The position numbers and the translations under genes are program-made. The notes under the pieces are model-generated. The model saw only the letters and a list, made by a program, of their open reading frames with translations, was not told the DNA's origin and did not search any database. Shown piece by piece: positions 8,931-17,472 of a DNA stretch of 64,000 nucleotides. Position 1 is the first letter of the stretch. Each line of letters begins with the position of its first letter. This DNA is from JAKALD01 sp963817785 (lineage in GTDB: Bacteria; Pseudomonadota; Gammaproteobacteria; Burkholderiales; SG8-39): the NCBI GenBank assembly GCA_963817785.1, contig CAWFPL010000008.1, forward strand, positions 1,364,001 through 1,428,000, written 5' to 3'.

Positions 8931-9695
8931 TCATGACGCGCGGCGCGCGCCCCGCTGAAGGCGCACGGCCCGTTGAACCTCCTCGGCAATGGCCTTATAC
9001 ATTGGACGAACAATGAAGTTAAGCCCGGCAATGATGCTCCTCACGTCCATCATCGAGGGAACACGCATGCCGCGGTGCTCGACGGGACTGCCGATCTGCT
9101 CGATCGCTACTCCCAACCTCGAAAAATGTTTGGCGAGCCTCGGCTCGGTCAGAACGAAAAGCGTGTCGATGTCGTGCAGGACCGCAAGCTCGACCGTGCC
9201 GAGATACAACCCGACCAAAAGATGCGGAAAGCGCGGCTTCTCGCCCGCGCCAAAGCTCTTCTCCGATAGGGGCGCGGCCTGCCTGCGTTCACCGCTACGG
9301 CGACGGTAGGCGGCGGTGATGGCGAGACGGGAGACCTCCGCGATGCGCTGTCGCGGCAGTGCCCGAGGATCAACGATCGAGCGGTCGATCGCTCGGGCGC
9401 AGGTCTTCTCGAACGGCAGCGGGTACAGAGGATCGCCCGGCCGCGCCAGCACCAGTCGCGTACAGCCCGCGTATTCCCCGGTCGGCACGCTGCGAATCAG
9501 GCAGTGAAGCGAATGCGCGTCGTACTCGTCGCGCTCGCGTCCATCGGACCGCTCGGCCTCGAATTTAAGCTCCTCGCAGTAAACCTGGTGCCGGATGCGA
9601 TAGGCCTGGTCACGAAGTTCATCGGTGAGCGCCGGAACGATCTCGAAATACCGCCTGAAGGCCGTTCCCAAGTTTGGCATCTCGAAGAGCGCCAT
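8931..9695 (-). CDS. PEP-CTERM/exosortase-associated acyltransferase (FeeM-like)
   Basis: A 254-residue protein of the N-acyl amino acid synthase/autoinducer-synthase fold. The N-terminal segment RDQAYRIRHQVYCEELKFE resembles the start of LuxI/FeeM-type acyltransferases. It continues with DAHSLHCLIR, YAGCTRLVLARPGDPLYPLPFE and RIAEVSRLAI, the last matching the conserved E-x-S-R core of the fold. It would transfer an acyl chain, probably from acyl-ACP, to an amino acid or sugar amine (inference). It heads the minus-strand exosortase gene set; the next gene is separated by 147 bases. A family of exosortase-system acyltransferases is known to me (TIGR03694), and this protein fits it. Confidence 0.85.
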   Translation of the reverse strand: MALFEMPNLGTAFRRYFEIVPALTDELRDQAYRIRHQVYCEELKFEAERSDGRERDEYDAHSLHCLIRSVPTGEYAGCTRLVLARPGDPLYPLPFEKTCARAIDRSIVDPRALPRQRIAEVSRLAITAAYRRRSGERRQAAPLSEKSFGAGEKPRFPHLLVGLYLGTVELAVLHDIDTLFVLTEPRLAKHFSRLGVAIEQIGSPVEHRGMRVPSMMDVRSIIAGLNFIVRPMYKAIAEEVQRAVRLQRGARRAS

Positions 9696-10686
9696 GGCTC
9701 ACCCCCTCCCCTCGGGCGCTTGAGCATCATAGGCCATCTGCGCCGAACCATAAAGCCGCCCCCCCGGTGCAAAGCGCCGCGCCAAGCTCCAGCGGCGAAC
9801 GCTGCGATCCCCCCGCAGAATCGAAGACAACCTCTGCTTCTGACCTGCGTACATCGCAGCGGAGCCTACGGATGGTTACGAAGCGTGCAGGTCGGCTTGG
9901 AATTGCGTATATTCGCCGACGGCGCATCCCGACGGCTGGAATCCGAATTGGGGGGTGTGCATCGGTATGTCGCGCGTCATTTCGGCGGCCAGGACGGCCC
10001 GTAAGCTTTTGGGGGGTTCCGACGGCACCTTCCCATGACCATGCAGTTGCTGTACGTGCGTAACGCCGCCACGGTGGTACGCGCCCCGCTGGACACACAG
10101 TGAACGACCGGCAAGCGCGGCAACCCGTAGGCTGCGCCGAGCCGCTCTTCCGTAGTGCGCAGACTTCCGAGCAATGGTCCCCCCGCTGCGAACAGGATGA
10201 ACTCGCATGAGGAATCTCTCCGTAGACGCTCAGTCGCTACACGTGTCCCCCAACCAAGGCGACATCACGATGCTCACCCAGGACCTGTTACACGAGAGAT
10301 ACCCTCGGAGAGCGGTGCGCGCGCCCTGATGAGGCTTCCAAATCGGATAAGCGAGCCGAGTGGAGGCTCGACACGGTCCCTCCGGGCGGTGCTTCGAAGT
10401 CCCTACAACGGCACGCGCAATGCTGCCAATGTCGAACGCCTATGCCAGAGACGCGAGCGCCGGGATTTCGACGACGTGCTTGAGCTCATGCGCTTTACGC
10501 ACGCGCTGCTCCAGCGCGAAGGCCGAAAATGGCACCAGGCATTTCTTGACCTCGCGACGATGCCGTCGGCACTTTTCGACTGAAGGAAAGTGTTCGAGGC
10601 CGAAGCGCCGACATTTGCGGTCACGATGACAACAGAGAGTCCCCGGGGCATCATTCGAGTTGGCGACGAGGTGCGCCTGGTTGATT
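9696..10686. other. Gene-poor stretch with possible gene remnants
   Basis: Nearly 1 kb between the exosortase locus and the methyltransferase has no convincing complete gene. Base composition looks less GC-rich than the right part of the window. Two short plus-strand readings look coding-like but lack a proper start. The first is about 10418-10583 and contains DDVLELMRFTHALLQREG. The second is about 10588-10731 and contains GIIRVGDEVRLVDYG, overlapping the start of the methyltransferase in another frame. The segment may be eroded mobile-element DNA next to the integrase. I see no clear promoter, terminator or repeat. Confidence 0.5.
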
Positions 10687-11340
10687 ATGGTCCGAGCGAC
10701 CAACCCCTGGCTCCAACTCCCCCTTCCGGAGTATGAGGCGCATATGGTGCTGCCTAACGTGGCGCAGGCAGCGCTCTTGGGCGACCTGTTCGCGGAGATG
10801 CTCGAGGCCTATGCACCGCGCTCGGTGGCCGTCCTCGGCTGCGCCGGCGGCAATGGCTTAGAGCGCATATCGCCGGATATCACCAAGCGCGTGGTGGGCG
10901 TCGACATCAATCCTGCCTACGTCGGAGCCTGCGGCGGTCGATTCTGGAGCCGGCACCCGGGGCTTGAGCTTTACGTCGGCGACCTCGAAAAGGAAGACCT
11001 CGGCTTCGCACCTGTGGACCTCGTCTACGCGGGACTTGTGCTCGAGTATGTCGATGTGGCCGCTGCCTTGAAGCGCATCCGCCCGATGCTCGAGCCCGGC
11101 GGAGTCTTCGGAACGGTCGTTCAGCTCCCGAGCCCCGGCACCGCTGTGGTGACGCCTTCGCCGCTCGCGCACGTTCAAGCGCTATCCCGGGTCATGCGTC
11201 TCGTGTCGCCCAAAGGCCTGCAGGAGCTCGCGGCGCGGCAAGGCCTCGAGCAGACTGCCTCCCGCCAAGTGAAGTCGCGCGCGGGCAAGGGCTTTCAGGT
11301 GCAGACGTTCCGCCTGCGCAGCACAGCAGCCAACGCTTGA
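10687..11340 (+). CDS. Class I SAM-dependent methyltransferase
   Basis: A 217-residue methyltransferase. SAM-binding motif I is VAVLGCAGGNGLERI, the acidic end of the second strand is VVGVDINPAY, and further motifs are DLVYAGLVLEYVD and LEPGGVFGTVVQ. The start ATG at 10687 (MVRATNPWLQLPLPEYEAHM) fits the family opening; a TTG 27 bases upstream is a weaker option. The substrate is not predictable. It stands alone, convergent with the integrase gene, so it may be cargo of the integrated element or an older resident gene. No ribosome binding site stands out. Confidence 0.8.
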   Translation: MVRATNPWLQLPLPEYEAHMVLPNVAQAALLGDLFAEMLEAYAPRSVAVLGCAGGNGLERISPDITKRVVGVDINPAYVGACGGRFWSRHPGLELYVGDLEKEDLGFAPVDLVYAGLVLEYVDVAAALKRIRPMLEPGGVFGTVVQLPSPGTAVVTPSPLAHVQALSRVMRLVSPKGLQELAARQGLEQTASRQVKSRAGKGFQVQTFRLRSTAANA

Positions 11341-11470
11341 CTACGGAACCGCATTGCCAGCTCGAGGGCGTGAGCAGCTGGCCCCCCTGCAATTCTCGCT
11401 TGGCGACGCTTGCTGGTTCACACTTGGCCCTAGCACAAACCCCGCAGTGCGCAACCTTGCCACCGCCCGG

Positions 11471-13133
11471 TCAGCCAGAATGCCTGCGAGGGGCGAGCCT
11501 GATGACATTCGCTGGCAGCTCGCTCTCGGCTGCCGCTTGTAGCTCGCAGGCCGCGGACCACGGCATGGCCCGCCGCAGGTCCGCATCGACGCCCTCAAGC
11601 TCATCGAGCGCCTGACGCAGCAGCTCAGCCGCACGGTCTGCCGAGCCGGTGTCGCGCATTAGCTCCCCCATGGAGACCGAAGCACCCTTCGAAAGACGCG
11701 CCCTGCCCTTGTGCACCCGCGTGCCTTCTTGCGAGAAGGCTTCGTCCAGGCGCTCGGCGAGCTTGCGCGCGCACAGGTGTGCATACCGAAGCAGCATGCG
11801 GGGGTCCCGGTGCCCGGAGATGGCTTGGAGGTCCACGAGCGTAAACTTCCCCGTATCGGCGATTCGGCTCAGGCCCTCATGTCTGAGGTCATGAATGTGC
11901 AGGCTCTCCACCCCAGCGCGTGCGCGAATTCGCTCCCAAGCGTTCTTCAGGTCGTCCACCGATATCGGAAAGACCCTCTCATTGTCGCGCGGCAGCCCCC
12001 GGAGCGCCGCAGGGAGCGGCCGAACGAGCGGCACGGTCCGTGGCCGGCCGCTTTTCGTCTCTGGGAAGTGCGCCGTGCGGTCTTCGAAGTCAAGGCGTTT
12101 CCAGACGAGATTCAAGGCCTCGCTTCGGCGTGCGGCGCTCCCAAGCAAGAACCGGATGAGGGTCTCGTAAAGGGGCACGTGCGTGTAGCGCTCGCGTGCG
12201 AGCGGTAGCAGGTCCGCCCGGGCCGCGGCGAGGAAGCGCTTCCGGGCCGATGCGCCGTTCAGCGCCGCAGCCTTTTCTCGAAAAGGCGCAAGGAGCCGCT
12301 CGAGCTCAAGGCCGATGGAGCGGATGCGGTCCTCCTCGTGCGCCCCGGCCATGAGGCGCGCCTCCTCGTCACCCTTTAGGCGGCGGTCGCGCTCGTTGAA
12401 ATATTTAGGCCGGCGAACGCCCTCCATGGGCCGCTGGGGGACGCTATAGCGCCAGGTGCCGATGGCGAGGTTGCACACCGCCGAGAGCAGGTCGAGCTCG
12501 CGGTCCACGGTCGCCGGGAGGACGTCCTCCAGCCGGTCGCGAATGTAGGTCTCGAAGTCCTCTGGCTCGAGCTGCGCGAAGGGCTTATCGAGAAACTCAA
12601 GATTCGAGATTGCCTCGCGCCGCGGCCGGTTGCGGCCGGTCTTTCGCGCATCAGTGGGCTTGAGCCCGTCGGCTGCCTCGGGTTGCTCGCCAATCGTCTT
12701 GGGAAGCGGCACGACGGCGTTTCCGCTATCGGCGAGAAACGCGTTCAGCCGATAGGTTTCCGACTCGGCCCCCTTGTGCTTGGGGCATTCCTCGCGGATA
12801 TAGCGCGCGATGAGCTCGGCAAGCGTGACGCGCTGTGACTTCGTGTAGTCGATAAATAGGCCCCTCGAGTGCTCCTCCTGCATCTTCGCCGCGATGGCTT
12901 CGGCCTCTTTCACCGAGCGCGCAGTGTACTGCTGGGACTTGAAGCCTTTGGTGCGAACCCGAACGAGGATGCAGTCCTCGTACTGGCCGACGGTGGGTTT
13001 AAATCCTTGCGCGCGCAGCTCGTCGCGGTAGGCCGCGACTTTGGCGAGCGCGTCGTAGGGGGAACTCGCGCGTGAGGTCCTCGCGCGTCTTGACCTTGAC
13101 GAAATAGCGCGAGCGGTTCACGAACGTGGCCAT
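11471..13133 (-). pseudogene. Tyrosine site-specific recombinase (phage/island integrase), frameshifted
   Basis: The C-terminal 480 residues are continuous and carry the tyrosine recombinase catalytic set: Arg262 in ARRSEAL, HDLRH with His341 and Arg344, His368 in GHRD and Tyr377 in LRYAHL (numbered from the GTG at 12913). The N-terminus is in another frame: ATG 13133 gives MATFVNRSRYFVKVKTRED, then the frame breaks at a run of five G (13058-13062). Removing one base joins it to YDALAKVAAYRDELRAQG, for a total near 553 residues. Either the gene is inactivated or the homopolymer count is a sequencing error. The gene lies just past the 3' end of tRNA-Pro, the usual position for an island integrase. 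Confidence 0.88.
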
Positions 13134-13223
13134 GCGTGACTCCCGAATGACAGGGTCACGCGTATAGGCGAAGCAGTTTAGCCTTCGGGCGCTAAGGACT
13201 TATACGAGCCTTGGCGCTCGCAA

Positions 13224-13245
13224 ATTTGGCACAGATTTGGCACAG
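13224..13245. repeat. Tandem 11-bp direct repeat upstream of the integrase
   Basis: Two adjacent exact copies of ATTTGGCACAG (13224-13234 and 13235-13245) lie between the integrase start and the tRNA-Pro 3' end. Their place and arrangement fit arm-type or accessory binding sites for the recombinase (inference). The flanking DNA is AT-rich compared with the region. Confidence 0.7.
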
Positions 13246-13301
13246 AAGCTGACAAGCCCCTGCGGTGCATTTTTGCGGCGCCTTGACTCGTCAGGGAAAA
13301 T

Positions 13302-13378
13302 TGGTCGGGGTGAGAGGATTTGAACCTCCGACTCCTGCGTCCCGAACGCAGTACTCTACCAGGCTGAGCTACACCCCG
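13302..13378 (-). tRNA. tRNA-Pro (anticodon CGG)
   Basis: A 77-base tRNA on the minus strand. It has acceptor stem CGGGGTG/CACCCCG, D-loop TAGCTCAGCCTGGTAGAG, anticodon stem CTGCG/CGCAG around loop TTCGGGA with anticodon CGG, a T-arm GGAGG-TTCAAAT-CCTCT, and an encoded CCA end. The integrase gene lies immediately downstream of its 3' end, marking it as an integration target. Confidence 0.97.
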
Positions 13379-13408
13379 ACGGGATCACCGCGCTGCGCCG
13401 GCCGCAAG

Positions 13409-14377
13409 TCAATGGCGACGCGCCACGGAAAAGGTCGCCAATTCTAGCAGAGAATCCCTGTGCACCGAATGCGGCAGCGACTCGATCGCGCGCCGGGCCG
13501 CCTCGGCCTCGCGCTCGGCCACTTCACGGGCGTAGGCGAGCGCGCCAGTGCGCTCTATGACCTCGAGAACGAGCGGGAAATCCTGCCGCCCGCCCTCGAC
13601 GATTGCCCGGCGCACCATCTGCGCCTGCTCGTGCGAACCCTGGCGCAAGGCGTAGATCAGCGGCAGCGTCGGCTTGCCTTCGGCGAGGTCGTCGCCGAGG
13701 CTCTTGCCGATCGCCGGCGCGTCACCCGAGTAATCGAGCACGTCGTCGATCAGCTGGAAGGCCGTACCGACGCGCATCCCGTATCCCGCGAGCGCCTCCT
13801 CGGCTGGCTGGGGGGCGTTCGCCAGGACGCCTCCCAGGCGCGCCGCCGCCTCGAACAGCTTTGCCGTTTTCCTGCGAACCACCGCCAGATACCGCGCCTC
13901 GTCGACTTCCGGATCGTGGCAGTTCAGCAGCTGCAGCACCTCGCCTTCGGCGATCGCGTTGGTGGCATCCGCAAGCACCTGCATGACGCGCATGCCGCCG
14001 ATCCCGACCATCATCTGGAAGGCGCGCGAATAGAGAAAATCGCCTACCAGGACCGAAGCGGCGTTGCCGAAGGCCGCATTGGCGGTCTTGCGGCCGCGGC
14101 GCAGCTCGGACTCGTCGACGACGTCGTCGTGCAGCAGGGTCGCGGTGTGGATGAACTCGACCACCGCCGCGAGCTCGAGGCACGCCTCGCCGCGATAGCC
14201 GACCGCGCCCGCGGCGAGCAGGACCAGCGCGGGCCGCAGCCGTTTGCCGCCGCCGGTCACGATGTATTCCGCCACTTGGCGGATGAGCCCCACCTCGGAG
14301 TCGAGCCGCCTGCGGATCAGCGCATCGACGCGCTGCATGTCTTCGGCGATCAGGTCCAAGGCGGAGATGGTATTCAT
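13409..14377 (-). CDS. ispB: Octaprenyl/polyprenyl diphosphate synthase
   Basis: A 322-residue trans-polyprenyl diphosphate synthase that extends farnesyl diphosphate with isopentenyl diphosphate to make the ubiquinone side chain. Both aspartate-rich motifs are present: HDDVVDESELRRG (first DDxxD) and QLIDDVLDYSGD (second). GGGKRLRPALVLLAA is the usual N-terminal substrate loop. The start MNTISALDLIAEDM at 14377 is chosen because the 19 extra upstream residues have no homology style. It diverges from rplU, the classical ispB-rplU arrangement in proteobacteria. Chain length (C40 versus another length) cannot be read directly. Confidence 0.95.
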   Translation of the reverse strand: MNTISALDLIAEDMQRVDALIRRRLDSEVGLIRQVAEYIVTGGGKRLRPALVLLAAGAVGYRGEACLELAAVVEFIHTATLLHDDVVDESELRRGRKTANAAFGNAASVLVGDFLYSRAFQMMVGIGGMRVMQVLADATNAIAEGEVLQLLNCHDPEVDEARYLAVVRRKTAKLFEAAARLGGVLANAPQPAEEALAGYGMRVGTAFQLIDDVLDYSGDAPAIGKSLGDDLAEGKPTLPLIYALRQGSHEQAQMVRRAIVEGGRQDFPLVLEVIERTGALAYAREVAEREAEAARRAIESLPHSVHRDSLLELATFSVARRH

Positions 14378-14442
14378 GGATCGGCACCGCGCGGCCGGCC
14401 GAAATGGCCGGCTCAGGCCGGCGAAGGTTAGCACAACGGGCT

Positions 14443-14472
14443 TTGACGCGGGTCGCAGAAATCCCCTATAAT
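14443..14472 (+). promoter_or_regulatory. Sigma-70 promoter of rplU-rpmA
   Basis: TTGACG (14443-14448) and a perfect TATAAT (14467-14472) with 18-base spacing lie about 35 bases before the rplU start. This is the best housekeeping promoter match in the window. Confidence 0.8.
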
Positions 14473-14506
14473 TCCAAGTCTTTGCAGGTTCGAATCAGGG
14501 AATATC

Positions 14507-14824
14507 ATGTACGCGGTAATCAAGACCGGCGGCAAACAGTATCGGGTCCAGTCCGGCGAGCAGTTGCGCGTCGAGGCGCTGCCCGCCGAAGTCGGCTCGG
14601 GGGTGTCGTTCGACGAGGTATTGATGGTCGGCGAGGGCGACGCGGTGCGCGTCGGCGTTCCCTTCGTCTCCGGCGCGCAGGTCAAGGCCACCGTGGTGGC
14701 GCACGGCCGGGGCGACAAAGTGATGATCTTCAAGCTGCGCCGTCGCAAGCATTCCAAGACGACCCAAGGGCACCGGCAGGGCTATACCGAGGTCCGTATC
14801 GACGACATCGTCGGCGGCGCCTGA
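14507..14824 (+). CDS. rplU: 50S ribosomal protein L21
   Basis: A 105-residue L21: MYAVIKTGGKQYRVQ at the start, then FKLRRRKHSKTTQGHRQGY near the C-terminus, the rRNA-binding signature. Length is normal for bacterial L21. It is part of the large ribosomal subunit. It is followed after 18 bases by rpmA and preceded by a strong sigma-70-like promoter. Confidence 0.98.
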   Translation: MYAVIKTGGKQYRVQSGEQLRVEALPAEVGSGVSFDEVLMVGEGDAVRVGVPFVSGAQVKATVVAHGRGDKVMIFKLRRRKHSKTTQGHRQGYTEVRIDDIVGGA

Positions 14825-14842
14825 AACGGGGAGGACACAGCA

Positions 14843-15100
14843 ATGGCACACAAGAAGGCGGGCGGCAGCTCACGCAACGGCCGCGACTCACAGGCCAAGC
14901 GGCTCGGAGTCAAGGTCTTTGGCGGCCAGACGGTGAGCCCGGGCCGGATCCTGGTGCGGCAGCGCGGCACCCAGGTACATCCGGGCCAGAACGTGGGCAT
15001 CGGGCGCGACCACACCCTGTTCGCGAAGGTCGCGGGTCGGGTCGAGTACGGCGTGAAGGGCGAAAACAGCAAGAAAACCGTGAGCGTGGTCCCGGCGTAG
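14843..15100 (+). CDS. rpmA: 50S ribosomal protein L27
   Basis: An 85-residue L27 with the conserved N-terminus MAHKKAGGSSRNGRDS, whose tail reaches the peptidyl transferase centre, and the core RQRGTQVHPGQNVGIGRDHTLFA. Length and order after rplU are standard. A hairpin terminator follows before obgE, so the ribosomal pair can be expressed separately from obgE. Confidence 0.98.
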   Translation: MAHKKAGGSSRNGRDSQAKRLGVKVFGGQTVSPGRILVRQRGTQVHPGQNVGIGRDHTLFAKVAGRVEYGVKGENSKKTVSVVPA

Positions 15101-15120
15101 CCGCCGGGACCCGGAACCCG

Positions 15121-15149
15121 AAGCCCTATCGATCCGGTAGGGCTTTTTT
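15121..15149 (+). terminator. Rho-independent terminator after rpmA
   Basis: The stem AAGCCCTA/TAGGGCTT with a 9-base loop runs directly into a T tract. It sits between rpmA and obgE, 18 bases ahead of the obgE start, so it may act as an attenuator for the downstream genes. Confidence 0.8.
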
Positions 15150-15167
15150 GTTTGCGGTCCCGACTCA

Positions 15168-16205
15168 GTGAAGTTCATCGACGAAGCACGCATCCAGATT
15201 CACGCCGGCAAAGGCGGGAACGGCATCGCGTCGTTCCGGCGCGAGAAATACGTGCCGCGCGGTGGCCCCGACGGCGGCGACGGCGGCCGCGGCGGCAGCG
15301 TCTGGGCGGTCGCCGACCGCAACATCAACACGCTCATCGATTATCGCTTCGCGCGGATCCATCGTGCCTCGAACGGCGAGAACGGGCGCGGCTCGGACTG
15401 CTATGGCAAGGCGGGGCGCGACGCGGAGCTGAGAATGCCGGTGGGCACGGTCATCCGCGACCTCCACTCCGGCGAGCTGGTCGCGGATCTGGCGAAAGAC
15501 GGCGAGCGCGTTCTGCTCGCTCGGGGCGGCCGCAACGGACTCGGCAACCTACATTTCAAGTCGAGCGTCAACCGCGCGCCGCGCCAGTTCACCCGCGGCG
15601 AGCCGGGTGAGAGCCGCGAACTCGCGCTCGAGTTGCGCGTACTGGCCGATGTCGGCCTGCTCGGGCTGCCGAACGCGGGCAAATCCACGTTCATCCGCGC
15701 CGTCTCGAGCGCCCGACCGAAGGTGGCCGACTATCCCTTCACCACGCTCAGCCCGTCGCTCGGCGTGGTGCGCATCGGGCACGACGCAAGCTTCGTGATC
15801 GCCGACATTCCAGGCCTGATCGAGGGCGCGGCCGAGGGCGCGGGCCTCGGGCACCAGTTCCTGCGCCACCTTGCGCGCACACGGCTGCTGCTGCACCTGG
15901 TGGACATCGCGCCGCTCGATGAGCACGCCGAACCGGTGCGCGATGCCCGCGCCATCGTGCGCGAGCTGAGGAAATACGACGAGACGCTGTACCGCAAGCC
16001 GCGCTGGCTGGTGTTCAACAAGATCGATCTCGCCGCAGACGCGGACGAGCGTATCGACGGGTTCCTGCGCAGGATGCGCTGGAAAGGTCCCTGGTTCAAG
16101 GTGTCGGCGCTGACAGGCGAAGGCTGTCGCGAGGTGTGCAACGCCGCACATCGCTTCCTCGCCGCAGGCAAGGAGCCCGCTGCGCGCCCCCGCCGCGCAG
16201 CCTGA
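15168..16205 (+). CDS. obgE: Obg-family GTPase (ribosome assembly)
   Basis: A 345-residue Obg/CgtA protein. The glycine-rich OBG fold occupies residues 1-158 (GKGGNGIASFRREK, GGPDGGDGGRGG). The G domain follows with GLPNAGKST (G1), DIPGLIEGAAEG (G3) and NKID (G4). It acts in late 50S assembly and stress signalling. There is no long C-terminal extension beyond a short basic tail ending PRRAA. It follows the rpmA terminator and precedes proB by 10 bases, so obgE and proB are probably co-transcribed. Confidence 0.97.
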   Translation: MKFIDEARIQIHAGKGGNGIASFRREKYVPRGGPDGGDGGRGGSVWAVADRNINTLIDYRFARIHRASNGENGRGSDCYGKAGRDAELRMPVGTVIRDLHSGELVADLAKDGERVLLARGGRNGLGNLHFKSSVNRAPRQFTRGEPGESRELALELRVLADVGLLGLPNAGKSTFIRAVSSARPKVADYPFTTLSPSLGVVRIGHDASFVIADIPGLIEGAAEGAGLGHQFLRHLARTRLLLHLVDIAPLDEHAEPVRDARAIVRELRKYDETLYRKPRWLVFNKIDLAADADERIDGFLRRMRWKGPWFKVSALTGEGCREVCNAAHRFLAAGKEPAARPRRAA

Positions 16206-16215
16206 GAGTCCGAGC

Positions 16216-17334
16216 ATGCCCGGTCCGATCGCCAGCGCGAAGACCCTGGTAGTCAAGGTCGGCTCGTCGCTGGTTACCAACGAGGGCCGCGGGCTCGACG
16301 TCGAGGCGATTGCGCGCTGGGCGGCGCAGATCGCCAAGCTGCACGCGCTCGGCAAGCGCTGCGTGCTGGTTTCGAGCGGAGCCATCGCGGAGGGCATGCA
16401 GCGCCTGGGCTGGTCGCGCCGGCCGCACGCGCTGCACGAGCTGCAGGCCGCGGCGGCGGTGGGCCAGATGGGCCTGGTACAGTGCTACGAGTCCTGCTTT
16501 CGCGAGCATGGGCTGGCCACCGCGCAGGTGCTGCTCACGCACGCCGACATGGCCGACCGGCAGCGCTATCTCAACGCGCGCTCGACGCTGCGCACGCTGC
16601 TCGGGCTGGGCGTCATTCCGGTGATCAACGAGAACGACACCGTGGTGACCGACGAGATCAAGTTCGGCGACAACGATACGCTCGGCGCGCTGGTCACCAA
16701 CCTCGTGGAGGCGGATGCGCTGGTGATCCTCACCGACCAGCAGGGGCTATACGAGGCGGATCCGCGCCGCGATCCGCATGCGAAGCTGATCGGGCGCACC
16801 GCGGCCGGTGACCCGCGGCTCGAGGCCGTCGCAGGCGGCACCGGAACGAGCATTGCGCGCGGAGGCATGATCACCAAGGTGCTGGCGGCAAAGCGCGCGG
16901 CGCGCAGCGGCGCGCATACGGTGATCGCCTCGGGACGCGAGCCGGACGTGCTGCTGCGACTCGCGGGCGGCGAGCATCTGGGCACCCTGCTGGTGCCTGG
17001 AACCATGCCGCTTGCTGCGCGCAAGCAGTGGCTGGCCGATCATCTCAACGTCAGCGGGCGGCTCAGGCTCGACGCCGGCGCGGTGCGCGCGCTGGCGCGC
17101 GACGGCAAGAGCCTGCTGCCGATCGGCGTGATCGAGATCAGCGGCGAGTTCGGGCGCGGTGAAGTGGTGGCCTGCGACGACCCCGATGGCCGCGAAGTGG
17201 CGCGCGGACTGGCCAACTATTCCGCCGCCGAGACGCGGCTCATCATGCGCCACCCTTCGGGCGAAATCGAGTCGCTGCTCGGCTATGTCGACGAGCCCGA
17301 GCTCATCCACCGGGATAACCTGGTGTTGCTGTAG
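16216..17334 (+). CDS. proB: Glutamate 5-kinase
   Basis: A 372-residue glutamate 5-kinase, the first enzyme of proline biosynthesis. The amino acid kinase domain includes VVKVGSSLVTN, VSSGAIAEGM, INENDTVVTDEIKFGDND and GGMITKVLAA. A C-terminal PUA domain (about residues 280-365) carries GVIEISGEFGRGEVVA. This is the long, PUA-containing form as in E. coli, probably feedback-regulated by proline. It lies 10 bases after obgE. proA is not in the window. Confidence 0.97.
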   Translation: MPGPIASAKTLVVKVGSSLVTNEGRGLDVEAIARWAAQIAKLHALGKRCVLVSSGAIAEGMQRLGWSRRPHALHELQAAAAVGQMGLVQCYESCFREHGLATAQVLLTHADMADRQRYLNARSTLRTLLGLGVIPVINENDTVVTDEIKFGDNDTLGALVTNLVEADALVILTDQQGLYEADPRRDPHAKLIGRTAAGDPRLEAVAGGTGTSIARGGMITKVLAAKRAARSGAHTVIASGREPDVLLRLAGGEHLGTLLVPGTMPLAARKQWLADHLNVSGRLRLDAGAVRALARDGKSLLPIGVIEISGEFGRGEVVACDDPDGREVARGLANYSAAETRLIMRHPSGEIESLLGYVDEPELIHRDNLVLL

Positions 17335-17391
17335 CAACAGCAGGTCACAGTGGAGACTCACGATTCGCGTCAGCGCATCGCGAGTCGCAAC

Positions 17392-17426
17392 TAAAATCTG
17401 GAGCTGCTCCGAGGAGCGGCACCAGA
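17392..17426 (-). terminator. Candidate terminator for the CNP1-like gene
   Basis: On the minus strand a 14-bp stem with two mismatched positions (TCTGGTGCCGCTCC / GGAGCAGCTCCAGA) and a 2-base gap runs into TTTTAG. It lies about 47 bases beyond the CNP1-like stop, in the gap between convergent genes. Confidence 0.5.
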
Positions 17427-17472
17427 TTGCGGCGCAGACTCATCGTGAGGCCTGCGCACCGGCAAGCACCGG

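Noticed and set aside
10207..10329. 40-codon frame starting MRNLSVDAQSLHVSPNQ
   Set aside because: Too short, without similarity that I recognise or ribosome binding site.
10155..10583. Plus-strand open frame of 142 codons upstream of the methyltransferase
   Set aside because: Only its last ~50 residues look protein-like; the first part looks random and no start or ribosome binding site is seen. Kept as a possible remnant within the gene-poor stretch.
1..13380. Second copy of the tRNA-Pro 3' end as attachment site
   Set aside because: None found by eye to the left of the integrase within the window; a computed repeat search would be needed to be sure.
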